Shown: piece after piece, positions 8,521 to 17,429 of the stretch
How positions within the stretch are numbered: the first letter of the stretch is position 1
Layout of the letters: every line of letters starts with the position of its first letter
Assembly (NCBI RefSeq): GCF_034347385.1
Contig: NZ_CP133777.1
Location: 992,001-1,056,000 of the forward strand
Length of the DNA stretch: 64,000 nucleotides
Reading direction: 5' to 3'
From: Actimicrobium sp. CCC2.4
Lineage (GTDB): Bacteria > Pseudomonadota > Gammaproteobacteria > Burkholderiales > Burkholderiaceae_D
Notes under the pieces: generated by a model
Database searches by the model: none
Seen by the model: the letters and a program-made list of their open reading frames with translations, nothing else
Told to the model about the DNA's origin: nothing
Program-made: the position numbers and the translations under genes

Positions 8521-9815
8521 CAAAATGCGTAACCCATGCCGAGATTGACGCGGTCGCGGGTCCGGTCGATCTGGAATTTCTGGTAATCGGCCTTCAGTAC
8601 AACGCCTTCACCGACCCGCAGATTGGCACCGGCAGTGGTGACTTTTTCGGTCGGCCCTGTCGCGACCTCGGCGCCTTGCACCTGCCCGGCATAGCTGCGC
8701 GCGGTGTTGAATTGCTCATAGCGGACGAACGGCGAGAAGACGTAATCCTGCGATTTCCAGGCTTGATAGGCGGCTTGTACATACCAGCCATCGAACGATG
8801 ACGGTACCGGCGTCGGGTTGCCGGCAAACGTCAGGTTCAGGTTGGTCGTATTGCTGATCGTGCCGCGGGCGTACACGCCGGCCAGATCCCATTTGCCGGG
8901 GGTGTACCGGGCATGCACATCCCACAGCGTCACGCGGGATTTTGGTGCGGCGAAGTTGGCTGCGCCCTGCGCGACGTCACCGCTAAAGACAGAGCCGCCG
9001 AGCAGCAAGCCCGGTACGCCACGCCAGTTCAGTGCGGCGTGGCCGCCGAGGTTGCGTGATTTGGCAAGCTGACCTTCCTGATGGATCGCGGCCAGCGGCG
9101 ATTCGCGGCCATCGGGCGATGCCGCATCCCACTTGCCCAGATCGAATCCGGTGGTCAGGCCGAGGTCCCAGGTCAGGCCGTTGTCGAGTGTTGACGACAG
9201 ACCGATACCAGCTTCGCGCCAGGTCGACGGGATGATCGCGGTTTCGACAAAATTGCGTTCGACACCGTAAAACGCGGTCGGCTCGTGGTTGGTATTGAGC
9301 AGGCCGGCCGGCATCAGGAACAGGCCGACCTTGGCACGCAGGCCATTGTCAAATTCGCGCTCGATGTACAACTGCTCGACTGCGGCTTCGCCCTTGTCGT
9401 CGGCCGAGGTGACCGCGTGCTCCCATTCGAATTCGGAGACCAGCTTGGTCTTCGCATCGAAGCGATGCTGGATGCCGATGACGGCGCGGCGGACATCGGT
9501 CTGAGCGGCGCTGGCATCCTTGCTCGGGCGGTTGTAATTGATTTCGCCGTAGCCGGACAAGACCGTTTGCGGTTCGCTGCTCATGCCGCCTGAGGTGCCG
9601 GCCTGGCTGGAAGCGACCGGTGTTGGCCCGGCCAACTGGCGCGCTTCGACGGCATCGCTTTTTTTGCGGGTGGCGGCCAGTTCGGCCTTGACCTGATCGA
9701 GCTCGGCGGCGAGCTTGTCGAGTCGTTGCATCAGGTCGGCTTCGCTGGCATGCGCCAGCAGCGGAAGGGTACAGAAAGCGAGCGCAACAGCGCGTGCGGC
9801 AAGGGTCAGTTTCAT
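8520..9815 (-). CDS. Outer-membrane porin, OprP-like, with N-terminal coiled coil
   Basis: A 431-residue beta-barrel protein with a signal peptide ending LAHAS, a short coiled coil at about residues 25-55 (LMQRLDKLAAELDQVKAEL), a linker, then a barrel region ending in the terminal aromatic AF typical of outer-membrane proteins. The layout resembles phosphate-selective/OprO-P type porins. It starts 15 bases after the peroxidase gene stop and overlaps the FMN-binding gene, so it belongs to the same transcript. In this Fur-boxed context it may admit an iron-related or other redox substrate; that is inference. Confidence 0.78.
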   Translation of the reverse strand: MKLTLAARAVALAFCTLPLLAHASEADLMQRLDKLAAELDQVKAELAATRKKSDAVEARQLAGPTPVASSQAGTSGGMSSEPQTVLSGYGEINYNRPSKDASAAQTDVRRAVIGIQHRFDAKTKLVSEFEWEHAVTSADDKGEAAVEQLYIEREFDNGLRAKVGLFLMPAGLLNTNHEPTAFYGVERNFVETAIIPSTWREAGIGLSSTLDNGLTWDLGLTTGFDLGKWDAASPDGRESPLAAIHQEGQLAKSRNLGGHAALNWRGVPGLLLGGSVFSGDVAQGAANFAAPKSRVTLWDVHARYTPGKWDLAGVYARGTISNTTNLNLTFAGNPTPVPSSFDGWYVQAAYQAWKSQDYVFSPFVRYEQFNTARSYAGQVQGAEVATGPTEKVTTAGANLRVGEGVVLKADYQKFQIDRTRDRVNLGMGYAF

Positions 9816-9830
9816 GGTGGGGATGTGGAG

Positions 9831-11078
9831 TTAAGGGTTGATCTGATAGCCATCGTTGAGCGTGCCGAGAAACGTGATCACGTCGTCGATTTCCTGCGCT
9901 GACAAGGCCGGCGCCATGCCAGGCAATCGGTTGTACGGCACTTCGACGGTGTTGACATTTTTCTTGTAGGCCGCAGGCAGGTCGTCAAACTTGTCAATGC
10001 TGCCGTCGGCGGCACGCGGGTACCACTCTTCCGGGTTGGTATCGCGCCGGACATAAAAGCCGAGCACGTCGCGCAAATTGGTGAACCGGCCATTGTGGAA
10101 AAACACTTTGCGTGTGGTGACGTTGCGCAAGCCCGGCACCTTGAAGGCGCCGCACAGATCGGTGCGGCCGCTCAGGTCATTGCGGATAGGGCCGCACAGA
10201 CCGAGGTCAAAATAGGCCGGGTCGGCATTGGCTGGAATGGCCGGATTGCGCGGTACGCCGATATTGTCGTAGCTGAAATCAGTGAACAGCGGCGAGCTGC
10301 CATCGGCTCCGCGGGCGCTGACGTGGCAGGCCGCACAATTGCCCTTGGCGGGATTGTTGAACAGGGCCAGGCCGCGCAGTTCTGCACTGCTCAGCGCGAC
10401 TTTGCCGGCCAGGAACTGGTCGTATTTCGCGTCGAACGGGAAAAAATCGTGGTCCTCTTTCTGGTACTGCTGCAACGCGAAACCGATGCGTTCGACGGCC
10501 TGTTCGGGAGCCGCCAGGATGTCGCTGCCGAACACCTGGCGGAATTCTTCGACATAGGCGGCTTTTGCCAGGCGAGCCGTCAGATCGGCTGCGCTGATGT
10601 TGGCCATTTCATGCGCGGCCAGCAACGGCACCCGGGCCTGTCCGGCCAGCGTTGCCGCACTGCCGTCGCGGTTGAACCCGGCGGTCGGCGTGCCGTCTTT
10701 GGCAAAGAAGAACGCCGGCAGCAGGTTCAGATAGCGCAACGACGGTACGGCGCGCGTACCCGGTATTTGCTGGTTGACACCGCCAAGTTGCACGGACAAG
10801 TCGTTCGATTGGGCATGAGCGTTGGCCGGATTATGGCAAGTGGCGCAGGCCATCTGTCCGGAAGCCGACAAGGAAGTATCGCTGAAGATTTTTTGGCCCA
10901 GCAGCGCTGCTGCACTGAGGGTAATGGTCGCGGGGGGCGTGGCTACTGGAGTCACTGCGGTGCCACCGCCACCGCCGCAGCCAGACAGAAGCAGCAAAGT
11001 GAACAGGGCTGTGCGGGTGCTGCTCAGCAGCGGGAAATGGCGTCCGACGGATGATCGGCAAGGAGTGCTTGATAGCAT
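9831..11078 (-). CDS. Di-haem cytochrome c peroxidase/MauG-family lipoprotein
   Basis: A 415-residue protein with a lipobox LLSGC (Cys34), a Gly-rich tether and two haem c sites: CATCH at 78-82 and CAACH at 248-252. The spacing and overall length fit the CcpA/MauG superfamily of periplasmic di-haem peroxidases. The lipid anchor and the very short linker suggest outer- or inner-membrane attachment facing the periplasm. It is the first gene of the minus-strand unit that continues into the porin, FMN-binding protein, apbE and membrane protein. A Fur-box-like site lies 45-62 bases upstream. It could reduce peroxide or serve as an electron exit site; the substrate cannot be told from sequence. Confidence 0.85.
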   Translation of the reverse strand: MLSSTPCRSSVGRHFPLLSSTRTALFTLLLLSGCGGGGGTAVTPVATPPATITLSAAALLGQKIFSDTSLSASGQMACATCHNPANAHAQSNDLSVQLGGVNQQIPGTRAVPSLRYLNLLPAFFFAKDGTPTAGFNRDGSAATLAGQARVPLLAAHEMANISAADLTARLAKAAYVEEFRQVFGSDILAAPEQAVERIGFALQQYQKEDHDFFPFDAKYDQFLAGKVALSSAELRGLALFNNPAKGNCAACHVSARGADGSSPLFTDFSYDNIGVPRNPAIPANADPAYFDLGLCGPIRNDLSGRTDLCGAFKVPGLRNVTTRKVFFHNGRFTNLRDVLGFYVRRDTNPEEWYPRAADGSIDKFDDLPAAYKKNVNTVEVPYNRLPGMAPALSAQEIDDVITFLGTLNDGYQINP

Positions 11079-11122
11079 GGGAATAGGCGGGCAACGAGTT
11101 TGATCGGGCTGGATTGTCTTCC

Positions 11123-11140
11123 AATGAGAATGATTCTAAT
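11123..11140 (-). promoter_or_regulatory. Candidate Fur box upstream of the di-haem peroxidase operon
   Basis: On the minus strand the site reads ATTAGAATCATTCTCATT, an imperfect palindrome close to the Fur consensus of NATWAT-type repeats and like known Fur boxes containing AATCATTCTCATT. It lies 45 bases upstream of the first gene of the five-gene redox unit. This implies repression when iron is plentiful. No Fur protein is encoded in the window. Confidence 0.68.
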
Positions 11141-11218
11141 TTAGAAGCAGGAATTCGGCAAGCCCCCGTCCACTCGGTTCCCGTGTTTTGAAATTTATTT
11201 TTGGCTGATTTGTCGACC

Positions 11219-11249
11219 GCAGGGTGCAATAACCAAAGGGCATTGCACC
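11219..11249 (-). repeat. 30-base palindromic repeat, copy 3 (inverted, single)
   Basis: Reads AGGGTGCAATAACC...GGGCATTGCACC on the plus strand. It is a single copy in the 179-base gap between the peroxidase operon start and the marC stop, 9 bases beyond the marC stop. Confidence 0.85.
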
Positions 11250-11257
11250 GAACACAC

Positions 11258-11947
11258 TCAACCCGCCAGCGGCACCAGCAAACTACGCAGCAATTCGCTC
11301 GCACCGTCCCACACGATCTGCACGCCAAGACACAGCAGAATGAATGCAGACAGCCGCATGAAAATCACCGTACCGGCTTCGCCCAGCGGTTTCAGCAGAC
11401 GCTGCGCGTAGCGGAACGCCAGATACAGCAAGCAGGCAATGACCAGCAGTGCCAGCACGCCGCCGCTCATGTGCGCCAGCGACAGCGTCAGGCGCTGGTC
11501 ATTGAGCGATACGCCGACCGTGATGGCCGCCGCCAGCGAACCGGGGCCACAGCTGATCGGGAAGGTCAGCGGGTAGAACGCCTGGCGCAGCGAGTGCTCA
11601 TTCGAATACTGGTCAGCCAGTTCGGTCCGGCGATCGTCGGTGACATGGCTGGCGTTGAGCAAACGCCAGGCGTTGGCCGCGACGATCAGGCCGCCGCCTA
11701 CCCGCACGATCGGCAGCGAGATGCCGAAAAATTCCAGCACATACGAGCCGATCAGCATCGAACCCGCCATCAGCGCAAACATGTTGCGGGCAATCTTGCG
11801 TGCCAGCAGCGCGCGCGTCTTGGTCGATGCCCCATGCGTCAGGCTGAGAAAGATCGGTGCAGTCGCTGCCGGATTGAGAATCGGCAGCAGCGCCGCCAGC
11901 ACGAAGAGAAAGCTTTTGCCCAGTACCAGTAATAGTTCAAGCGCCAT
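11258..11947 (-). CDS. MarC/YchE-family membrane protein
   Basis: A 229-residue integral membrane protein with about six helices. Family signatures include the N-terminal FLFVLAALLPILNPAATAPI and LTFPISCGPGSLAAAI. MarC proteins are widespread inner-membrane proteins of unsettled function; the early link to multiple antibiotic resistance has not held up. The start at 11947 is chosen because it begins the family N-terminus and lies one base after the upstream transporter stop, suggesting translational coupling. Longer in-frame starts would reach into the transporter gene. Confidence 0.85.
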   Translation of the reverse strand: MALELLLVLGKSFLFVLAALLPILNPAATAPIFLSLTHGASTKTRALLARKIARNMFALMAGSMLIGSYVLEFFGISLPIVRVGGGLIVAANAWRLLNASHVTDDRRTELADQYSNEHSLRQAFYPLTFPISCGPGSLAAAITVGVSLNDQRLTLSLAHMSGGVLALLVIACLLYLAFRYAQRLLKPLGEAGTVIFMRLSAFILLCLGVQIVWDGASELLRSLLVPLAG

Positions 11948-11948
11948 G

Positions 11949-13481
11949 TCAGGACGCTGCTTCGGGTGGCGTCGTGAGCGCGCGCATTTTTTTGCGCAAC
12001 AGTTTTTCCTGTTTCTGTTCGACCAGCCAGTCTTCACGGATGGCACGCCACAGCGAGTACGCCATCAGCATGATGACCACGGTGAATGGCAGCGCGAATA
12101 CGATGGTCGCCGTTTGTACCGCTTTGAGCCCGCCGGCCAGCAACAGGCTGATCGCAATCCCGGCCACCAGCACGCCCCACATGACCTTGACCTTGTTCGG
12201 CGGATTCGGATTGCCACCGGTGCTCATGATGCCCAGCACCAGCGTGGCCGAGTCACCCGAGGTGACAAAGAACACCATCACCAGCACGGTCGCCACGCCC
12301 GACATCAGTGTGCCGAACGGCAGCGCATTGAACATCGTGAACAGCGCCGTCGAGACATCGCCCTTGACTGCTTCGGTCAAGGGCACGCTCTGCCAGATTT
12401 CCAGATAGAGCGCGGTACCACCAAAGACCGAGAACCAGACGAAGGCAGCCAGTGTCGGTGCCAGCACGGTACCGATAATGAATTCGCGGATGGTGCGGCC
12501 GCGCGAGACGCGGGCAATGAACAGGCCGACGAAAGGTGACCAGGACACCCACCAGGCCCAGTAGAAAATCGTCCATCCGCCGACCCAGCCGCCTTCGCTG
12601 AACGGCGTCATGCGCAAGCTCATGCGGACGAATTCACTGAGGTAGCTACCCAGTGTGTTGGTGAAAGTATCGATGATGGCAACGGTCGGGCCGATCACGA
12701 ATACCGCCAGCGCCAGCAATCCGGCGAGGATCAGGTTGATCGTCGACAGCCATTTGATACCGCGCTCTACGCCGGTGACGGCCGAGGTCACGAACAGTGC
12801 CGTGGTGATGGCGATGATGGCGACCTGCGAGGTATCGCTGACCGGCAAGCCGAACAAGGCATTGAGGCCGCTATTGATTTGCAATGCACCGATGCCCAGC
12901 GAGGCGGCGACGCCAAATGCCGTGGCAATGACCGCAAGCACGTTGACGACGATGGCCGAGTGCTTGGCCGCACGCCATGGCAAGGCTTCGATCGAGGTAC
13001 TGATCAGTGCCGCACCGCCGCGACGGAACTGGAAGAACGCAATCGCCAGCGCGACGATGCTGTAGACCGCCCATGGATGCAGTCCCCAGTGGAAGAAGCT
13101 GTAGCGCATGGCGGCATTGGCAGCGGCCGGCGTGTTGGCAGCGATGCCCGGTGGCGCAGTACCGTAATGCGAGATCGGTTCGGCCACGCCCCAGAACACC
13201 AGACCGATACCCATGCCGGCGGCAAACAGCATCGCAAACCAGGCCCCGACCGAAAATTCAGGTTCGTCGTCTTCATTGCCCAGCTTCATGTTGCCGTAGC
13301 GGCTGAACGCTAGATACACCGCCAGGATGACCAGGCTCAGTACAACCCACAGATACAGCCAGCCAAAGTCGTGAGTGATGAAGGCAAGCGCCTCGTTGAA
13401 CACGTCACGCAGGGAGTCCGGAGACAACAGGCCCCACAGGACAATGGCCAGAATGGATCCGGCGGAAAGAATGAGTTGCAT
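11949..13481 (-). CDS. BCCT-family transporter (choline/betaine/carnitine)
   Basis: A 510-residue secondary transporter with about twelve helices. BCCT signatures are GMGIGLVFWGVAEPISHY near residue 85 and the Trp-rich segment FYWAWWVSWSPFVGLFIAR near 310, which lines the substrate site for quaternary amines. It probably imports choline, glycine betaine or carnitine, coupled to Na+ or H+, for osmoprotection or as a nutrient. It has a charged C-terminal tail (about residues 480-510) like those with osmosensory roles in BetP-type proteins. It lies upstream of marC with only one base between them. Confidence 0.9.
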   Translation of the reverse strand: MQLILSAGSILAIVLWGLLSPDSLRDVFNEALAFITHDFGWLYLWVVLSLVILAVYLAFSRYGNMKLGNEDDEPEFSVGAWFAMLFAAGMGIGLVFWGVAEPISHYGTAPPGIAANTPAAANAAMRYSFFHWGLHPWAVYSIVALAIAFFQFRRGGAALISTSIEALPWRAAKHSAIVVNVLAVIATAFGVAASLGIGALQINSGLNALFGLPVSDTSQVAIIAITTALFVTSAVTGVERGIKWLSTINLILAGLLALAVFVIGPTVAIIDTFTNTLGSYLSEFVRMSLRMTPFSEGGWVGGWTIFYWAWWVSWSPFVGLFIARVSRGRTIREFIIGTVLAPTLAAFVWFSVFGGTALYLEIWQSVPLTEAVKGDVSTALFTMFNALPFGTLMSGVATVLVMVFFVTSGDSATLVLGIMSTGGNPNPPNKVKVMWGVLVAGIAISLLLAGGLKAVQTATIVFALPFTVVIMLMAYSLWRAIREDWLVEQKQEKLLRKKMRALTTPPEAAS

Positions 13482-13943
13482 GGGTCAGGTCCAGGTAATT
13501 CGCTGTCGTTGACAGCGATGTTTGCCGAAAAGAGGTTCTATTCCGGTCAAAGGGGCGCGATCTTAACAGACCGCTGACGCGCGAGCGAAAACCCGGCCGC
13601 GGTCAACATCTCCGGGTCGGTGCGTACATTGCGCGTGCGAGTGTCGGCATGGTCGCAGCTTGTGGCTGGCGCGTATGTGTGCTGCCGCGCTTTCAGCGGG
13701 GATGAGGCAGCAAGGGAACGAAAAGGTGGCGATTGACTGGGGCAACCGGTGGCGATGGGACTGCGGAAGCGAGGCGTTAGCCTTTTTATGGACGGGGATG
13801 GATACTTGGTACGCGCGAGATCGGTGGGTGCATCGAGCAAAAAAGTGTCCTGGCGAAGGCCGGGAAATTGCTGACGTGTCGCTCACTACACGGCTGTATT
13901 TTTTCGCTTTTACGCAAGGCTAACCAAGAGGAGGTTGACTACG
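13482..13943. other. Gene-poor gap between the BCCT gene and the antitoxin remnant
   Basis: About 460 bases separate the transporter start from the small gene at 13944. An 87-codon plus-strand frame at 13660-13923 has no ribosome site, unusual composition and no family resemblance, so I do not call it. If the small gene once had a toxin partner upstream, nothing recognisable of it remains here. The region probably holds the transporter promoter. Confidence 0.5.
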
Positions 13944-14111
13944 ATGTCTCAAAAATTAATCAGACCCACTGATGAAGAAGACGCTGCCATTACCGCGGCA
14001 GCATTGGGCGATCCGGATGCGCTGCCGCTGACTGACGCAGAACTCATCAAGTTGCGCCCGGTGTGTGGCCAGTCGTCTGACCGCGGAACAAAAGCCGGTA
14101 GGGTGCAATAA
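13944..14111 (+). pseudogene. Truncated antitoxin-like gene (BrnA/DUF4415 N-terminal part)
   Basis: A 55-codon frame with a strong AAGAGGAGG ribosome site. Its N-terminus, IRPTDEEDAAITAAALGDPD followed by ALPLTDAELIKLRPV, looks like the N-terminal half of DUF4415/BrnA-type antitoxins. Those proteins normally continue with a GRP linker and a ribbon-helix-helix DNA-binding part of another 40-50 residues. Here the match stops at LRPV, runs through about 15 unrelated residues and ends at a TAA inside the repeat at 14098-14128. The DNA-binding half is therefore missing. No toxin gene is recognisable next to it. It may be a decayed toxin-antitoxin module or a free-standing small protein. Confidence 0.62.
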
Positions 14112-14128
14112 CCGCAGGGCATTGCACC
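14098..14128 (-). repeat. 30-base palindromic repeat, copy 4 (inverted, single)
   Basis: Reads GTAGGGTGCAATAACC...GGGCATTGCACC. Its internal TAA (14109-14111) ends the truncated antitoxin frame, so the copy lies across the 3' end of that gene. Confidence 0.85.
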
Positions 14129-14182
14129 AAATGCACCGGATGCGTCGGATGCACTCCCGCTATCCGCCCGGTTGAACCACCC

Positions 14183-14218
14183 AAAAAAAACCCCGGGAAT
14201 CACTTCCCGGGGTTTTTT
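14183..14218 (-). terminator. Rho-independent terminator downstream of actP (bidirectional)
   Basis: Perfect 9-bp stem CCCCGGGAA / TTCCCGGGG with a 4-base loop, flanked by eight A on one side and six T on the other, so it can terminate in both directions. It lies about 20 bases beyond the actP stop, and can also stop transcripts from the small gene at 13944. Confidence 0.88.
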
Positions 14219-14238
14219 ATCAGCCAACGTCAAGCAGG

Positions 14239-15903
14239 TCAGTGACCGGAAGCACCCTCGGCACCGATACCGGTTTCCGAGCGCACTTTCTGAGCCGGAT
14301 AACCAGCGCGATCGAGGCGGGCCCGCTCGCTGCGGTCGGTGATCGAGAACAACCAGATACCGACGAAACCGGCCGTCATCGAGAACAGCGCCGGTGACGT
14401 GTACGGGAAGATCGCCTCGGTATGGCCGAGCACATCGACCCACACTGATTTCGACACGACCGTCAGGCCCACTGCAGTGATCAAGCCCATGAAGCCGCCG
14501 ATGGTGGCACCGCGGGTGGTGCAGTCTTTCCACAGCACCGACATGAACAGGACCGGGAAGTTGGCCGAAGCGGCAATCGCAAACGCCAGCGACACCATGA
14601 ATGCGATGTTCTGCTTCTCGAACACGATACCGAGGATGACAGCGATGATGCCCAGGCACAGCGTGGTGATACGCGAGACTTTCAATTCGCTGGCGCTGCT
14701 GGCTTTGCCTTTTTTGAAGACAGTGGCATACAGGTCATGCGATACCGCGGATGCGCCGGACAAAGTCAGTCCGGCTACCACGGCGAGGATGGTGGCAAAA
14801 GCGACCGCCGAAATGAAGCCCAGGAACACATTGCCGCCAACCGCTTTGGCCAGGTGAATAGCGGCCATGTTGTTGCCGCCCAGGAGCTTGCCGGCCGCAT
14901 CCTTGAATTCAGGATTGGTGCTCACCAGAACGATGGCGCCGAAACCGATGATGAAGGTCAGGATGTAAAAGTAAGCAATCCAGGTGGTGGCCCAGAAGAC
15001 CGATTTGCGGGCTTCCTTGGCGTTCGGTACGGTGAAGAAACGCATCAGGATGTGCGGCAAACCGGCGGTACCGAACATCAGTGCCATGCCGAACGAAATC
15101 GCCGATATCGGATCCTTGATGAAGTTACCCGGACCCATGATCGATTGTCCCTTCTCATGGACTTCGACCGATTTCGCGAACAGCGCTTCCGGACTAAAGT
15201 TGAACTGCTGCATGACGATGTAGGCCATGAAGGTAGCACCCGACAACAGCATCACCGCTTTGATAATCTGCACCCAGGTGGTCGCGGTCATGCCGCCGAA
15301 CAGCACGTAAATCATCATCAGGCTACCGACCACGACGACGGCGATCCAGTACTCCAGACCGAACAGCAGCTTGATCAACTGGCCGGCACCGACCATCTGG
15401 GCGATCAGGTAAAACGCGACGACGACCAGCGTGCCGGATGCCGCGAAGATGCGGATCGGTGCTTGCTGGAAGCGATAGGCAGCAACATCGGCGAAGGTGA
15501 AGCGGCCGAGGTTACGCAGGCGCTCTGCCATCAGGAAGGTGATGATCGGCCAGCCGACCAGAAAGCCGATCGAGTAGATCAGGCCATCGTAACCATTGAG
15601 GTACACGGCGGCAGAAATGCCGAGGAACGAAGCCGCCGACATGTAGTCGCCGGCAATTGCCAGGCCGTTCTGGAAACCGGTGATGCCACCACCCGCCGTA
15701 TAAAAGTCCGAGGCCGATTTGGTTTTGGAGGCGGCCCACTTGGTAATGAACAGCGTAAAGATAACGAACGCACCGAACATGCCGATGGCGGTCCAGTTGG
15801 TCGGTTGTTTGGCAACCTGACCGAGATCGGGGCCGGCAGCGTACACGGTGCCGGCAACGGCCAGCAACGCCGCTGCCATGAAAAGACGTTTAATGAACGA
15901 CAT
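14239..15903 (-). CDS. actP: Acetate/cation symporter ActP
   Basis: A 554-residue member of the sodium:solute symporter family. It has a cleavable-type N-terminal segment (ending GTVYA), as in E. coli ActP, then about thirteen helices. Recognisable stretches are [20 protein letters not shown] and [16 protein letters not shown], and the motif [13 protein letters not shown] typical of ActP. It imports acetate and other short-chain monocarboxylates. The start overlaps the stop of the DUF485 gene by one base (TAATG), and a strong terminator follows. The usual acs gene is not in view. Confidence 0.93.
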   Translation of the reverse strand: MSFIKRLFMAAALLAVAGTVYAAGPDLGQVAKQPTNWTAIGMFGAFVIFTLFITKWAASKTKSASDFYTAGGGITGFQNGLAIAGDYMSAASFLGISAAVYLNGYDGLIYSIGFLVGWPIITFLMAERLRNLGRFTFADVAAYRFQQAPIRIFAASGTLVVVAFYLIAQMVGAGQLIKLLFGLEYWIAVVVVGSLMMIYVLFGGMTATTWVQIIKAVMLLSGATFMAYIVMQQFNFSPEALFAKSVEVHEKGQSIMGPGNFIKDPISAISFGMALMFGTAGLPHILMRFFTVPNAKEARKSVFWATTWIAYFYILTFIIGFGAIVLVSTNPEFKDAAGKLLGGNNMAAIHLAKAVGGNVFLGFISAVAFATILAVVAGLTLSGASAVSHDLYATVFKKGKASSASELKVSRITTLCLGIIAVILGIVFEKQNIAFMVSLAFAIAASANFPVLFMSVLWKDCTTRGATIGGFMGLITAVGLTVVSKSVWVDVLGHTEAIFPYTSPALFSMTAGFVGIWLFSITDRSERARLDRAGYPAQKVRSETGIGAEGASGH

Positions 15904-16208
15904 TACAGAACCTCTTTGTGAATAAGTGCGGTCAGCGTGTCGAATTCGTCATTGGCGCGCCGGACGTAAATGCCGGTGATGATGACGGTAAAAATGATCA
16001 CGAATAATCCGATCGGTATGCCCCAGGTCATGACGCCGGCACCGATTTTTGCTCCCAACAATTCCTTGTCAAAAGCAATCAGCGTGATGAAACCGTAGTA
16101 CACGATCAGCATCAGCCAGGTCATCGTCCAGCCGTAAGACGAGCGAGTCGCCACCAGCTTCTGGTAATTGGGATTGGCCATCACCCGTTCTGCGAGGTTG
16201 TGTTCCAT
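15903..16208 (-). CDS. DUF485 membrane protein paired with ActP
   Basis: A 101-residue protein with two membrane helices (about 33-53 and 65-87), matching the DUF485/YjcH family that nearly always precedes actP. The start at 16208 begins the family N-terminus, has an AGGAGACA ribosome site and leaves out 28 upstream in-frame residues. The stop overlaps the actP start, implying coupled translation and probably a physical partnership with the permease, though the molecular role of YjcH is not known. Confidence 0.88.
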   Translation of the reverse strand: MEHNLAERVMANPNYQKLVATRSSYGWTMTWLMLIVYYGFITLIAFDKELLGAKIGAGVMTWGIPIGLFVIIFTVIITGIYVRRANDEFDTLTALIHKEVL

Positions 16209-16533
16209 TTTTGTCTCCTGTTTTTGTGTCGTACGTCCGTGCTGTCTGTGGGAAAGGTCGCTAATGCGTGCTACCCACTCGCTGAGAATCAACGTGCGGC
16301 GAACACTAGCAGTCTTTTCTTACCGTCATCTTACGGTCGGGAAAAACGTCGGTAATCGATGCTTCCCGGCAGCGTCTTGTCGCAGCGGGTGCCGCCGCCG
16401 CCGGGTATGTGGCGCAACGTACAGACTTGATCGCGCAAGCCGCGCATTGTGAAAAACACGCTTGTCGCGCGAGTCCGCACGCGACGCCGGCCCGGCGCAC
16501 AAGGGTGCGTCCGGCCCCACAGGAGAATTCACT
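16209..16533. other. Divergent intergenic region, DUF485-actP / SDR gene
   Basis: About 325 bases with no gene. It must hold the divergent promoters of the acetate permease pair and of the SDR gene. I see no convincing operator, terminator or repeat in it. Confidence 0.5.
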
Positions 16534-17409
16534 ATGGTTGCAAAAATCAATGGCCACACCATGACCGATACCCCGGTCTGGTTCATCACCGGTTGTTCCA
16601 CCGGCTTCGGCCGCGAGCTGGCGATCCAGGCGCTCGAACAGGGCTATCGCACCGTCGTGACGGCCCGCAATCCTGCCGACGTCAGTGACCTCGCTGCGCT
16701 GGGCGACGCGCTGGTGCTGGCCCTCGACGTGACCGACCAGGGTCAGGTCGATGCCGCCATCGAGGCCGCCATTACGCATTTCGGTCGCATTGATGTGCTG
16801 GTCAATAACGCCGGCATTGGCTATTTCGGCGCCATCGAAGAGAGCGACGAAGAGCAGGTCCGGCGCATGTTCGAGATCAATATCTTCGGCGTGAGCCGCA
16901 TGATCCGCGCCGTGCTGCCGGCGATGCGCCGCCGTCGCGCCGGCTTCATCGTCAACCTGTCGTCGATCGGCGGGTTGCGCTCGTTTCCGGCAGTCGGGTA
17001 TTACAACGCGACCAAGTACGCGGTCGAGGGTTTGTCCGAAGCCTTGTGGCAGGAAGTCGAACCGCTGGGCATCAAGGTCATGCTGGTCGAGCCGAGCGGA
17101 TTCCGCACCGACTGGGCCGGTCGTTCGGCCAATGACATCGTGGTGCCGATCGATGATTACGTCGCCACGGCCGGTGCCTGGCGCGCCCAGGTGCGGGCTT
17201 CGTCGGGCAAGCAGCCGGGCGACCCGAAGCGCGCCGCCCACGCCATCATCAGCGCCGTCTCGGCGGCCCAGCCGCCACACCGGCTGCTGCTGGGGAACCA
17301 GGCTTATGACGGCGCGATCGAAAAGCTCGACCAGTTGCGCACCGAATTCACGGCGTGGGAAGCCGTCTCGCGCGGCGCTGATTTTCCGCAGGATCCTGCC
17401 GTCCGATAA
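16534..17409 (+). CDS. Short-chain dehydrogenase/reductase (SDR) family oxidoreductase
   Basis: A 291-residue classical SDR. It has the nucleotide-binding TGCSTGFGRELA, the LDVTD acidic motif, NNAGIGYFG, the catalytic Ser in NLSSIGG and YYNATKY with the Tyr-x3-Lys pair. The start at 16534 has AGGAGA upstream; an internal ATG nine codons later is an alternative. It resembles the group of SDRs annotated as oxidoreductases related to retinol/steroid dehydrogenases; the natural substrate is unknown. A flavin reductase gene follows 20 bases downstream on the same strand. Confidence 0.87.
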   Translation: MVAKINGHTMTDTPVWFITGCSTGFGRELAIQALEQGYRTVVTARNPADVSDLAALGDALVLALDVTDQGQVDAAIEAAITHFGRIDVLVNNAGIGYFGAIEESDEEQVRRMFEINIFGVSRMIRAVLPAMRRRRAGFIVNLSSIGGLRSFPAVGYYNATKYAVEGLSEALWQEVEPLGIKVMLVEPSGFRTDWAGRSANDIVVPIDDYVATAGAWRAQVRASSGKQPGDPKRAAHAIISAVSAAQPPHRLLLGNQAYDGAIEKLDQLRTEFTAWEAVSRGADFPQDPAVR

Positions 17410-17429
17410 CCTTTTCCGGAGAACACCTC

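Noticed and set aside
8521-8523. TTG start one codon upstream for the FMN_bind gene
   Set aside because: The ATG at 8520 overlaps the porin stop in the common TGATG form and keeps the signal peptide intact.
13660-13923. An 87-codon frame in front of the truncated antitoxin, considered as its toxin
   Set aside because: Trp-rich, not like BrnT, HigB or RelE, and with no ribosome site. It gives no support for an intact toxin-antitoxin pair.
13949-14659. A 236-codon minus-strand frame across the truncated antitoxin, terminator and actP end
   Set aside because: It runs through a strong terminator and a repeat and is antisense or out of frame to recognised genes.
14737-15921. A 394-codon frame antisense to actP
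   Set aside because: It is a composition shadow of the ActP gene: charged, Asp/His-rich and not like any family, with no ribosome site.
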